Shown piece by piece: positions 8,744 through 16,891 of a DNA stretch of 33,175 nucleotides. Below the pieces are notes generated by a model that was not told the origin of the DNA, ran no database searches, and saw only the letters and a list, made by a program, of their open reading frames with translations. Source of the stretch: an uncultured Alphaproteobacteria bacterium (GTDB lineage: Bacteria > Pseudomonadota > Alphaproteobacteria > HIMB59 > GCA-002718135); assembly GCA_902622475.1 (NCBI GenBank), contig CACNPW010000010.1, forward strand, positions 1 to 33,175, written 5' to 3'. Position 1 is the first letter of the stretch. The number at the start of each line of letters is the position of its first letter. Made by a program: the position numbers and the translations under genes.

Positions 8744-9229
8744 TTAATCTCTAAAATTAATAAATTGTATAGGTATTCCAATATTTGAACTTTCAATTAA
8801 TTGAATAACTGATTGTAAGTCATCTTTTTTCTTTCCATCAACACGTAGCTCATTACCATTAATTTTGACCTGAACTTTGATCTTTGAGTTTTTCACATCA
8901 GCTATTAGTTTCTTGCATATGGATTGATCAATACCTTCAATTAAATCGTAAATTTGCTTTATTTTATTTCCACCAGTTTTTTCTAATTCCTTTTTCTTTA
9001 AGCAAAGAGGATCAACTTTTCTTCTAACAAAATGCGTAACTAGCATATCATTAACCTGGCCTGCCTTCATTTCATCATCTGTTAATACTACAATTGAATT
9101 CTCTTTTTTTTCTATAGATGTCTTGGATCCTTTAAAATCATATCGTGTAGTTATTTCTCTTGTAGCGTTACCTATCGCATTATCAATCTCTTGATGATCT
9201 AATCTACTTACAACATCAAAACTAGGCAT
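8744..9229 (-). CDS. yajQ: YajQ-family nucleotide-binding protein
   Basis: 161 residues, the usual family length. The N terminus M-P-S-F-D-V-V-S has the family signature, followed by R-E-I-T-T-R-Y-D-F-K-G-S and the late segments K-K-L-I-A-D-V-K and V-Q-V-K-I-N-G-N-E-L-R-V. YajQ proteins have two ferredoxin-like domains and bind nucleotides; some bind cyclic di-GMP and act with transcription regulators. The gene lies 6 bp after rmuC and 5 bp before the LysE gene. It is a housekeeping insertion inside a peptide-oriented run. Confidence 0.95.
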   Translation of the reverse strand: MPSFDVVSRLDHQEIDNAIGNATREITTRYDFKGSKTSIEKKENSIVVLTDDEMKAGQVNDMLVTHFVRRKVDPLCLKKKELEKTGGNKIKQIYDLIEGIDQSICKKLIADVKNSKIKVQVKINGNELRVDGKKKDDLQSVIQLIESSNIGIPIQFINFRD

Positions 9230-9235
9230 AGTAAT

Positions 9236-10192
9236 TTATCCTATGACATCGTCATCAGAGTCTGGCAACTGTTTTTTAGTACTTAATCTTCCAAGCTTTT
9301 TCATTTTTTCAACTTTTTTAGTCAAACTGCCTGATCCTTCTTGTAATCTTTGTCGCGCTTCATCCATTTTTGTTTTAGCTAAATCTAAAGACTGATTTGC
9401 TTTAATGAATGATTCATAAACACTTACAGTTTTGTCATAAATATCAGAGGCTGCCGACGCAATATCCTTTATTGTTTTAGACTGCTTATCAACTCTCCAC
9501 ATATTTTCTACAGCCTTTAAGAGAAATGGAAGTGTTGATGGACCAACTATAATAATTTTTTTATTCCAGGATTCTTCAATTAATTTATTGGCTTCATTAT
9601 AAAGTGTTAACAAAGCCGGTTCGATAGGTATAAACATTAGCACATTATCAATAGTATTTATTCCATATACTTTTGAGTAGTTATCTTGACTTAAATTACG
9701 AATAGAAGATTTTGTTGCATCAAGAAATTTTTTTAAAAAAATTTTTTTTCTCTCTTCATCATTGGTATTTGAGTAATCGTGCCAAGATTCTAAAGAGACC
9801 TTTGAGTCGATAATAATATGGCGATTACCAGGCATATGCACGACAACATCTGGTTTTTGTAAATTACCATCTTCATTTCTAAAAGTTTTTTGCGTTGAAT
9901 ATTCTTCACCTTCTCTCAAACCAACACTGTCCAAAATATTTTTTAATACAAATTCACCCCAAGGCCCTTGTTGAAGTGCTCCACCTCTTATTAATGTATT
10001 TTCAATTCTATCTTGTGCAAGATTAAAATTTTGAAGAGATTGTTGAATAGATTGCATATGATTTTTTAAGGAAATGAGATCTGTATTTTCCTTAATGTCA
10101 GTTTTGTCTTTACGTAAAAAAATTATTAAAGATAGAAAGCCTATACCAACAAAGAAACCAATTATAAAAATAAAGTAAAAATTCTCAAACAT
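9236..10192 (-). CDS. rmuC: DNA recombination protein RmuC family
   Basis: About 318 residues. An N-terminal hydrophobic helix (residues 5-25) anchors the protein, a short helical linker follows, and then comes the RmuC nuclease-like domain with its conserved core: R-G-G-A-L-Q-Q-G-P-W-G-E, L-R-E-G-E-E-Y, K-P-D-V-V-V-H-M-P, I-I-D-S-K-V-S-L-E-S-W and the later I-I-V-G-P-S-T-L. The DSK motif is PD-(D/E)xK-like. The family limits inversions and rearrangements at short repeats. A TTG at 10198 would give a 2-residue-longer start overlapping the upstream stop (TTGA); the ATG at 10192 is preferred. Confidence 0.92.
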   Translation of the reverse strand: MFENFYFIFIIGFFVGIGFLSLIIFLRKDKTDIKENTDLISLKNHMQSIQQSLQNFNLAQDRIENTLIRGGALQQGPWGEFVLKNILDSVGLREGEEYSTQKTFRNEDGNLQKPDVVVHMPGNRHIIIDSKVSLESWHDYSNTNDEERKKIFLKKFLDATKSSIRNLSQDNYSKVYGINTIDNVLMFIPIEPALLTLYNEANKLIEESWNKKIIIVGPSTLPFLLKAVENMWRVDKQSKTIKDIASAASDIYDKTVSVYESFIKANQSLDLAKTKMDEARQRLQEGSGSLTKKVEKMKKLGRLSTKKQLPDSDDDVIG

Positions 10193-10194
10193 AA

Positions 10195-10617
10195 TCAATT
10201 AATTAGAAAATAAAAATATATAAATAAGTACCTAGCAACTTTCCCAATAGATACAAATATTAAAAAAAATAAAACGTTGTATCTAAAAGTACCTGCGGCA
10301 AATGCTATAGGATCACCAATAAATGGAACCCAAGATAATAATAATGACCATTTTCCATATTTTTTAAAAATACTAGTAGCTTTTTGAAGTAAATATTTAT
10401 TAACTGGAAACCAGGATTTATTCATAAAATAATTTATAAAGTAACCAAATATCCAACTAATTAAAGATCCTAAAATATTACCTAATGAAGCAAAGATTAA
10501 TAATATAAAATTATTGTATTTTTCAGATAAAAATAATGTTGATAAATATGTTTCTGAAGCAAATGGAAAAAAAGTTCCTAAACTAAGACAAAAAATAAAT
10601 AACGACAGGTATATCAA
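10195..10617 (-). CDS. YqaA/DedA-like small membrane protein
   Basis: A 140-residue integral membrane protein of the YqaA branch of the SNARE-associated/DedA superfamily. The N-terminal helix is followed by S-L-G-T-F-F-P-F-A-S-E-T, G-N-x-L-G-S-L-I-S-W, K-Y-G-K-W-S-L-L-L-S-W-V-P-F-I-G-D-P and A-A-G-T-F-R, all typical of YqaA proteins. They are thought to act as lipid or membrane-homeostasis transporters; the precise role is unknown. The stop (TGA at 10195-10197) lies just before the rmuC ATG. It is first in the minus-strand run and diverges from the M24 gene at 10667 across 49 bases. Confidence 0.88.
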   Translation of the reverse strand: MIYLSLFIFCLSLGTFFPFASETYLSTLFLSEKYNNFILLIFASLGNILGSLISWIFGYFINYFMNKSWFPVNKYLLQKATSIFKKYGKWSLLLSWVPFIGDPIAFAAGTFRYNVLFFLIFVSIGKVARYLFIYFYFLIN

Positions 10618-10666
10618 AGTAATTATTAATTCTTATTAATGTTAATATTATGATATCTATCAGTTT
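10618..10666. promoter_or_regulatory. Divergent promoter region with short palindrome
   Basis: Only 49 very AT-rich bases separate the divergent starts at 10617 (minus) and 10667 (plus), so both promoters must lie here or within the genes. A perfect short inverted repeat TGATA-TC-TATCA occupies 10651-10662, ending 4 bases before the plus-strand ATG. It could be an operator, but it is short and AT-rich enough to arise by chance. The TCAT/ATGA operator seen elsewhere in the window is not present. Confidence 0.3.
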
Positions 10667-11818
10667 ATGATGAGTTTTCCAAAAGAAGAATATCTCAAGA
10701 GATTAGATAATATTCATAAAAAATTAGAAAATGAAAATATAGATGCAATTGTTATTACTTCTCCTGCAAATTTTAGATACTTTTCTGGATTAGATAGTAA
10801 CTTTTGGGAAAGCCCTACAAGGCCTTGGTTTTTAATAATTTCAAAAAATGGGAAAATCAAAGCCTTAGTCCCATCTATAGGTTTATCGGCAATTGAAAGT
10901 ACGTTTATTAAAGATATAGAAGTATGGCAATCGCCTAATCCAAAAGATGAAGGTACGTCATTATTAAAGAAAATCATTAAAACATTTCCAAAAAATTCAA
11001 ATATTGGTTTTGAATTAGGTATGGAAACATACTTAAGAATGAGTATTAAAGAATTTTTAAAAATTAAAAAAGATTTACAAGAATATAATTTTATTGATTC
11101 TACTAATATTGTTTGGAGTCTTAGAAAAATTAAATCTGATCTCGAAATCAAAAATATTGAAAAAATTTGTTCTATTACAAGTAAAGTATTCAATAATTTA
11201 ATTAACAAAATAAGTTTAGGTATGAGTGAAAGAGAAATTGCAACAATATTTAAAAAAGATCTTATTAATAATGGGGTTGATTACATTATGTATCTTTCAT
11301 GTGCATCAGGAATAAATGGTTATAATCAAATAATTTGTAATCCAAGTGAAAAAAAAATAGGTGACGGTGATATTCTAATTATTGATACTGGTTCTACCTT
11401 AAATGGATATTACTGTGATTTTGATAGAAATTTTGGATTTGGAAATATCAATCAAAAATCTTTAGATGCCTATAACAAATTATGGAATGCTACAGAAAAA
11501 ACTTTAGAAATAATTAAGCCAGGTATCAGCTGTAAAGAAGTTTATGAATCACTAAGTAAAAATTTGTTTTCAAGTAATGTTAAAAGTAGTGTTGGAAGAA
11601 TGGGGCATGGTTTTGGTCTTCAACTTACAGAACCGCCAAGTATTATGATTGATGATAATACAATTTTAGAAAAAAATATGATCTTAGCCTTAGAGCCTTC
11701 AATCGAAATTGAAAATGATTTGATGTTGGTTCATGAAGAAAATATTTTAATTACTCAAAATGGTAATAGATTATTGAGCTCAAGAACTCCTAAAGAATTG
11801 CCTGTAATTAATGTTTAA
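10667..11818 (+). CDS. M24-family Xaa-Pro aminopeptidase
   Basis: A 383-residue M24 metallopeptidase with an N-terminal creatinase-type domain (T-S-P-A-N-F-R-Y-F-S-G at about residues 31-41) and a C-terminal pita-bread domain. All five dinuclear metal ligands can be seen: D240 (L-I-I-D-T-G), D251 (Y-Y-C-D-F-D-R), H314 (G-H-G-F-G), E343 (L-E-P-S) and E357 (V-H-E-E-N). It should therefore be a working metallo-aminopeptidase releasing residues before proline, or a dipeptidase of that type. This contrasts with the paralogue at 26607, which has lost ligands. The ATG at 10667 is followed directly by a second ATG at 10670, and either may be used. Confidence 0.87.
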   Translation: MMSFPKEEYLKRLDNIHKKLENENIDAIVITSPANFRYFSGLDSNFWESPTRPWFLIISKNGKIKALVPSIGLSAIESTFIKDIEVWQSPNPKDEGTSLLKKIIKTFPKNSNIGFELGMETYLRMSIKEFLKIKKDLQEYNFIDSTNIVWSLRKIKSDLEIKNIEKICSITSKVFNNLINKISLGMSEREIATIFKKDLINNGVDYIMYLSCASGINGYNQIICNPSEKKIGDGDILIIDTGSTLNGYYCDFDRNFGFGNINQKSLDAYNKLWNATEKTLEIIKPGISCKEVYESLSKNLFSSNVKSSVGRMGHGFGLQLTEPPSIMIDDNTILEKNMILALEPSIEIENDLMLVHEENILITQNGNRLLSSRTPKELPVINV

Positions 11819-11841
11819 TTATTATTTTAACTTAAAAAATA

Positions 11842-13197
11842 TTAGTATTTGGAAAAATTTTCCATTATTGCAGCAGCATATTTTATACCTTTTATATAGT
11901 TTTCAACTTTAATATTTTCGTCTGGTGCATGAAGATTTGCACCAGGATTAGCAAAACCGGTTAATACACATGGCATCCAAACATGTTTCAATATAGTTCC
12001 TTCTGCTGAAACACCATTTACAACAGGTTTTTCACCAAATACTTCCTCTGCAGCTTTAATGATAGCTTGAGATATATCTTCTTTAACAGAAATTTTGTAA
12101 GGAGGCTCAGCTGCATCGAAAGCTTTTACCTCAAGATGACCAAACCCATGTTCAATCAAATGATTTTTTAGTTTTTTTATACATTTTTGTGGATTCATAT
12201 TTGGAAGTAAACGAAAATCTATTCGAACTTTCGCTTCGCTTGGTACGATTGTTTTGTGTCCAGGACCTGTGTATCCTGAAATCATTCCTTGAATATTTGC
12301 AGTTGGCTCATATGTTCTGGCTTTAATCGCCTCAACTCCATCTCTATTTAAAACAAAATTCTCAATACCAAATTCTGATTTTAATGCTGATAAATCTACC
12401 CTTTCATTTTTTTCATTTAGTAAATTTATTTCTTCCTCTCCTAATTCGTATAATCCTTCGTACCAATCCTTAATTAATATTTTTCTATCTCTTGTCATAA
12501 TAGTTGATAAGGCATGAACTAATTCCCATGGAGGACTAGGTACAAGTGGAAAATTAAGAGAGTGAATATCTTTTTTTCCTCCTCTTGCGATTAATTCCAC
12601 AAATAAAACTGATTTTAAACCAAGCTCTACCTCCGGCACTTTAGCAAATTCATCAACTGTTCCATCTAGGCAGTGCATTCCATCAGCTTCTAATAGTTTT
12701 TTATTTTTTTCAACCCACGGACCAAGATGAACGGAACCTATCTCTTCTTCACCTTCATAGAAAAATTTTAAATTTAAAGGAACTTCACCTCTTACTTTTA
12801 AAAATGCTTTTGCTGCTTTATTAAAAGCTAATAAACCACCTTTGTTATCTGTAGCACCTCTTCCATAAATTACATTATCAACTAAGGCGCCAGACCATGG
12901 ACCTCCGTGTGACCACGCTTCAATAGGTTCTGGTGGCTGAACATCATAATGAGAATAACAAAACATTGTTTTTTTTGAATTTGAAGATTTTAAATGCCCA
13001 AAGACTAAAGGAGGACCATCTGGTATCGCATGTAATTCAGCGGGTAAACCATCCTTGTGCATTTTCTCAACAACATAATTTGCACATTCTTCTAAACCTA
13101 ATTTTTGAGCAGATACTGAAGGCTTTCTTATAAATTCTTGCAAATCTTTTATATATTCGTCAAAATTATCATCTATATATTTATATATATCTTTCAT
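11842..13197 (-). CDS. M20-family dipeptidase (carnosinase/CPG2-like)
   Basis: A 451-residue M20 peptidase of the long carnosinase-like type. Motifs in order: Y-S-H-Y-D-V-Q-P-P (zinc His and Asp), G-R-G-A-T-D-N-K-G-G (bridging Asp), Y-E-G-E-E-E-I-G-S (catalytic and ligand Glu), D-G-T-V-D in the position of the next acidic ligand, and G-A-N-L-H-A-P-D-E-N (final His) near the C terminus. The lid domain spans roughly residues 200-370, with S-G-Y-T-G-P-G-H-K-T-I-V-P. It likely hydrolyses dipeptides in the cytoplasm. The ATG overlaps the SDR stop (ATGA), and the gene is the last of the Dpp operon, so it probably acts on what DppABC imports. Confidence 0.88.
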   Translation of the reverse strand: MKDIYKYIDDNFDEYIKDLQEFIRKPSVSAQKLGLEECANYVVEKMHKDGLPAELHAIPDGPPLVFGHLKSSNSKKTMFCYSHYDVQPPEPIEAWSHGGPWSGALVDNVIYGRGATDNKGGLLAFNKAAKAFLKVRGEVPLNLKFFYEGEEEIGSVHLGPWVEKNKKLLEADGMHCLDGTVDEFAKVPEVELGLKSVLFVELIARGGKKDIHSLNFPLVPSPPWELVHALSTIMTRDRKILIKDWYEGLYELGEEEINLLNEKNERVDLSALKSEFGIENFVLNRDGVEAIKARTYEPTANIQGMISGYTGPGHKTIVPSEAKVRIDFRLLPNMNPQKCIKKLKNHLIEHGFGHLEVKAFDAAEPPYKISVKEDISQAIIKAAEEVFGEKPVVNGVSAEGTILKHVWMPCVLTGFANPGANLHAPDENIKVENYIKGIKYAAAIMENFSKY

Positions 13198-13904
13198 TTT
13201 TTATCCTTATTAGATAAATCCCATGCATTGACATGCTTTCCTATAAGATGTTTATATTTTCCAGAAGCTAATTTCAAAAAAGCCGGAGTCAATTCAATTG
13301 GATCTACCCATTTCTTTTTATATTCATCAGTATAGTTTTGTTCTGACATAGGAGTATTCATAAACATTCCAGGAGTAATAGTAAATACTTGAATACCAAT
13401 ACTAGAGCCTTCAATAGATAAACTTTTCATTAAACCTTCTAAACCATGTTTTGCTGCACAATAGGCACTTTCATTATCAAAACCTTCTACACCAGCACGA
13501 GATGAAACAAAAATTATTATGCCTCTTCCATTTTTTTTCATATTATCCCAGACAAATTTAGATAAATGAAATCCACTATTTAAGGAAATATTAAGTACAT
13601 CATTCCAATATTTTTTGTCAGTATTTTCAAATGATTTTGGGATAAGAATTGCAGCATTATGTATTAAAATATCAATTGATTTTTGTTCTTTAGATAAATT
13701 AAGAAATAATTTTTCTAAATTATCTATTTTGCTTAAATCGCACTCAATATTTTTTGCATTAGGAATATTATTTTTTATAAGTTTTTTATGATCAATATCT
13801 AATAAAAATAAATTAGCTTTTTTTTCTGAAAAAGCTTTTGAGACTGCGAAACCTAAACCATCTGCTGCTCCAGTAATAAGGATATTTCTGTTTGAAAAAT
13901 CCAT
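13194..13904 (-). CDS. Short-chain dehydrogenase/reductase (SDR)
   Basis: A 236-residue classical SDR with the cofactor loop TGAADGLG (residues 11-18), D-I-D after the second strand, the N-A-A motif near residue 83 in place of NNAG, the catalytic serine pair at about 134-135 (V-S-S-R), and Y148-x-x-x-K152 (Y-C-A-A-K). The acidic D36/D38 region suggests NAD(H) preference, which is only an inference. Substrate unknown. It sits between a Gfo/Idh/MocA gene (2 bp gap) and the M20 dipeptidase (4 bp overlap), so it may oxidise or reduce a product of an imported compound. Confidence 0.87.
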   Translation of the reverse strand: MDFSNRNILITGAADGLGFAVSKAFSEKKANLFLLDIDHKKLIKNNIPNAKNIECDLSKIDNLEKLFLNLSKEQKSIDILIHNAAILIPKSFENTDKKYWNDVLNISLNSGFHLSKFVWDNMKKNGRGIIIFVSSRAGVEGFDNESAYCAAKHGLEGLMKSLSIEGSSIGIQVFTITPGMFMNTPMSEQNYTDEYKKKWVDPIELTPAFLKLASGKYKHLIGKHVNAWDLSNKDKK

Positions 13905-13906
13905 TT

Positions 13907-14974
13907 TTATAAATCAATCCATTTTCTTTCTTTTGTAGATTGGAAAACTGCATCAACAACAAGTTGATTTTTTAATCCATCTTCAAACGTTGAACCTTCG
14001 TTCAAAGATCGGTTTTCCTTAATAGCTGAAGTTAATTCTTCTAACAAACTAACTACTGAAACATTCCAAATACCTTTATTAACACCGTCAAGTGATGCGT
14101 TAGGATCTTCAAAAGATAATTTTTGAAAATCTTCTCCTTTTTTTGCAAATAAAATTTCTTCTGTCTTGTCTTCTAGAATAATGGTACCTTCTGATCCAAA
14201 AATTTGAGTTTTATTGCCTAAAGAATGACTAACAACACCGCTCATAAAAACATTAGCGAGACCACCATTTAAAAATTCTAAAGAAAAGTAAGATAAATCA
14301 TCGGCAGTAGCTTGCCATTTTTCTTTACTATTTTTATCTATTCTATCTTTTACTATTGTTAAAGCTTGTCCAAATACTGATTTTATTTCACCACACCACC
14401 ATCTTATCAGGTCTACTTGATGTGATCCATTTGCTCCCATTCTTCCCCCACCTCTGCTGCTTAGACTCCACCAATCATCTTTTGGTCTTGATGATGGATC
14501 CAACCAACTATTAGATACATTTAAAATATTTATGTGTTGAATTTTGCCAATTTCTCCACTTGAAATCCATTCTCTAATTTTTTTTCTATTGGGATTAAAT
14601 CTTAATTCATGATCAATCATATGAATTTTATTATACTTTTTTGCAGTTTCTAACATTTGGGTTGCCTCTTCAGCATTCATGGCAGTAGGCTTCTCACATA
14701 AAACATGAGCTCCTCTTTGAAGAGATTTTAAAGTAATTGGTGCATGCAAATCCGTAGGAGTGGCTATACAAACTAAATCAAGCTCATTTTCTTCAATCAT
14801 TTTTTCCCAATTATCGTAAAAATTTTTTATATTAAATTTTTCAGCACAGGATTTAGCGCTTTCTAATCTATTTGAAGATAGACATGTTACTTCAACTCCT
14901 TCTATGTGATTTAAAGCAGGTAAATATGCAGCTTTTGCAAAACTTGCTCCTACTATTCCAATTTTAAGCGTCAT
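13907..14974 (-). CDS. Gfo/Idh/MocA-family oxidoreductase
   Basis: A 355-residue NAD(P)-dependent oxidoreductase. It has an N-terminal Rossmann fold (I-G-I-V-G-A-S-F-A), the A-T-P-T-D-L-H segment, the family E-K-P motif (L-C-E-K-P-T-A-M-N), and a C-terminal alpha/beta substrate domain with G-S-H-Q-V-D-L-I-R-W-W. The frame stays open upstream to 15088, but that extension runs through dppC. The ATG at 14974 overlaps the dppC stop (TAATG) and has a strong AAAGGAGGT at 14981-14989, so it is clearly the start. Family members act on sugars, inositols, amino alcohols or imines. The substrate here is unknown, but operon position ties it to the Dpp importer. Confidence 0.88.
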   Translation of the reverse strand: MTLKIGIVGASFAKAAYLPALNHIEGVEVTCLSSNRLESAKSCAEKFNIKNFYDNWEKMIEENELDLVCIATPTDLHAPITLKSLQRGAHVLCEKPTAMNAEEATQMLETAKKYNKIHMIDHELRFNPNRKKIREWISSGEIGKIQHINILNVSNSWLDPSSRPKDDWWSLSSRGGGRMGANGSHQVDLIRWWCGEIKSVFGQALTIVKDRIDKNSKEKWQATADDLSYFSLEFLNGGLANVFMSGVVSHSLGNKTQIFGSEGTIILEDKTEEILFAKKGEDFQKLSFEDPNASLDGVNKGIWNVSVVSLLEELTSAIKENRSLNEGSTFEDGLKNQLVVDAVFQSTKERKWIDL

Positions 14975-15864
14975 TATTCTACCTCCTTTAATCTTGGATC
15001 TAAGTAATCTCTTAACCAATCTCCAACAATGTTGAATGCTAAAACAGTGAGTAAAATTGCCATTCCCGGAAAGAAAGGCATCCACCATCTTTTAGCAAAT
15101 ATATGATCTCTACTCTCTGCCAACATAGCTCCCCATGTTGGAATTTGAGGTGGAACCCCGAGACCTAAAAAGGAAAGGGCTGCTTCTGCTAAAATAACAC
15201 TTGCTACATTAAATGAAGCAATAACAATTAAAGGAGCAAAAATATTAGGAAGTATTGAACCAAACATGATACTAAAATTATTTACTCCTAATGCTTTTGC
15301 AGCTTCTACATACTCTTTTTCCTTTTGAGAAATTGTCTGAGCTCTTGCAATTCTTGCATATGTAACCCATTGACCTATACCCAGAACTATAATTAAATTT
15401 ATTAATCCTTCACCTAAAACAACAAGAAATAAAATAGCTAAAAGTATAAATGGAAAGGCAAGTTGTATATCAGCTAGACGCATTATTATATCATCTATCC
15501 ATTTTCCATAATATCCTGCATAAACACCTAAAGCTGTGCCTAAAATTCCACCAACAAGTACGGCTGAAAAACCAACAATTAAAGATACTTGAGCCCCAAA
15601 AATAAGTCTTGAAAATGAATCTCTTCCTAAAGCATCAGATCCAATTAAGTATTTCATGTTTCCTTGTTTGTCTAGGGTTAGTGGAGGGGCTACCCTTTCC
15701 ATAATATTATTTTTATTTGGATCAAAAGGTGCAAGTTGTGATGCAAATATTGCGATTGCTATAATTATAAATAACCAAATTATAGATGTTAAAGCCCACT
15801 TATTTTTTATAAGTGCAAATAAAAAATCTTTTATATTTTGATTATTTGTTTTTTTACTGTTCAT
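14974..15864 (-). CDS. dppC: Dpp/Opp-type ABC transporter permease (DppC-like)
   Basis: A 296-residue inner-membrane permease of the binding-protein-dependent transport family. It has an N-terminal helix (about residues 25-45), the P-F-D-P-N motif seen in OppC/DppC N-terminal domains, the G-T-D/S-x-L-G-R-D-x-F-S-R segment (I-G-S-D-A-L-G-R-D-S-F-S-R), five further helices, and the EAA loop E-Y-V-E-A-A-K-A-L-G, which contacts the ATPase. The gene overlaps dppB by 4 bases. The cognate ATPases are not in this operon; a DppD-like ATPase begins at 32998. Confidence 0.92.
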   Translation of the reverse strand: MNSKKTNNQNIKDFLFALIKNKWALTSIIWLFIIIAIAIFASQLAPFDPNKNNIMERVAPPLTLDKQGNMKYLIGSDALGRDSFSRLIFGAQVSLIVGFSAVLVGGILGTALGVYAGYYGKWIDDIIMRLADIQLAFPFILLAILFLVVLGEGLINLIIVLGIGQWVTYARIARAQTISQKEKEYVEAAKALGVNNFSIMFGSILPNIFAPLIVIASFNVASVILAEAALSFLGLGVPPQIPTWGAMLAESRDHIFAKRWWMPFFPGMAILLTVLAFNIVGDWLRDYLDPRLKEVE

Positions 15865-16835
15865 AATTTTATTCTTGGATCTAATTTTGCATAAACTAAA
15901 TCTGTGATTAAATTTATTACTATTACGAATAGGGATATTACTACCACAGCTGCCTGCACAAGTGGAATATCTCTATTTGAAATTGCATCAAAAACCGTTC
16001 TACCTAATCCAGGCCATGCAAAAATTACTTCTACAACTACTACCCCACTTATTACAAAGCCAAATTCTAAACCAATAATTGTTACAACTGGTAGCCAGGC
16101 ATTTCTCATAGCATGTTTCATAATGACTATGTATTCTGATAATCCTTTTGATCTTGCAGTCCTAACATAATCTTGAGATAAAACTTCTAACATTGAAGAT
16201 CGAATTAATCTTGCATTTCTAGAAACTGAGTAGAAAGCTACAGCAAAGCTTGGAAGAATTAAATATGTTATTGTAGTAGGTAGATTTTTAAATGCTTGAA
16301 TAAATTCACCTTGAAAAATTAACATTAAAAAAGGAACATGTCCCGATATAGGGAGCCAACTAACATTTAATGAAATATAAAGAATACACATTATACCAAG
16401 CCAAAAACTAGGTATTGATTGTCCAAGCATAGCAATAGCCATTAATGATCCATCAATCCATTTTCCTCGATAAATTGCTGCTAAAATTCCAAATGGAATT
16501 GATCCAAAAATTGCAATCAACATTGAAAAAATTGTTAGCTCAATTGTTGCTGGTAATGTTTCAAGAATGACTGTTAATGCAGGCTGTCTATAATAAAGTG
16601 AATCACCAAAATCTAATTGAACTAAATTTGATAAATAAATTAAATATTGAATATGAAGAGGTTTATCAAATCCAAGCATTTTTCTGGTCTCTTCTATTTC
16701 TTCAGGTGATGCTCTTTCGCTCACAAATAAATATGTAGGGTCGCCTCCTATTTGGAGTGCAATAAATGTAACTAGAGTTACACCAAAAATAACTAAGACT
16801 GTTTGAGGAATTCTTCTTAAGATATAAAAAAACAT
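15861..16835 (-). CDS. dppB: Dpp/Opp-type ABC transporter permease (DppB-like)
   Basis: A 324-residue inner-membrane permease. The N-terminal helix is followed by the periplasmic segment G-G-D-P and the L-G-F-D-K-P-L-H-I-Q-Y-L motif typical of DppB/OppB. Helices include a G-Q-S-I-P-S-F-W-L-G-I segment and the EAA-type loop D-Y-V-R-T-A-R-S-K-G-L near residue 210, and the C terminus ends K-L-D-P-R-I-K-L. No Shine-Dalgarno sequence is evident before the ATG. It is separated from dppA by a stable hairpin and overlaps dppC by 4 bases. Confidence 0.92.
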   Translation of the reverse strand: MFFYILRRIPQTVLVIFGVTLVTFIALQIGGDPTYLFVSERASPEEIEETRKMLGFDKPLHIQYLIYLSNLVQLDFGDSLYYRQPALTVILETLPATIELTIFSMLIAIFGSIPFGILAAIYRGKWIDGSLMAIAMLGQSIPSFWLGIMCILYISLNVSWLPISGHVPFLMLIFQGEFIQAFKNLPTTITYLILPSFAVAFYSVSRNARLIRSSMLEVLSQDYVRTARSKGLSEYIVIMKHAMRNAWLPVVTIIGLEFGFVISGVVVVEVIFAWPGLGRTVFDAISNRDIPLVQAAVVVISLFVIVINLITDLVYAKLDPRIKL

Positions 16836-16846
16836 TTTTTTAATTT

Positions 16847-16881
16847 AAAAAATGATGTTGGCTCCAAATTGGAGCCAACAT
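16847..16881 (-). terminator. Intercistronic hairpin between dppA and dppB
   Basis: A perfect 11-bp stem with a 5-nt loop occupies 16855-16881 (stem arm ATGTTGGCTCC). On the minus strand it is followed two bases later by a run of six U (16852-16847). It lies just after the dppA stop and before dppB. Such structures between a binding-protein gene and its permease genes commonly cause partial termination or protect the upstream mRNA, giving far more binding protein than permease. The plus-strand side lacks a U tract, so it serves the dppA transcript. Confidence 0.85.
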
Positions 16882-16891
16882 TAATTATAAA

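Noticed and set aside
10714-11208. Long minus-strand open frame (164 codons) inside the M24 gene
   Set aside because: It lies fully within a well-supported gene and shows no recognisable domain; it is a shadow of the coding strand.
14975-15088. N-terminal extension of the Gfo/Idh/MocA gene to 15088
   Set aside because: It runs through the end of dppC in another frame, lacks family similarity, and a strong Shine-Dalgarno sequence plus TAATG overlap fix the start at 14974.
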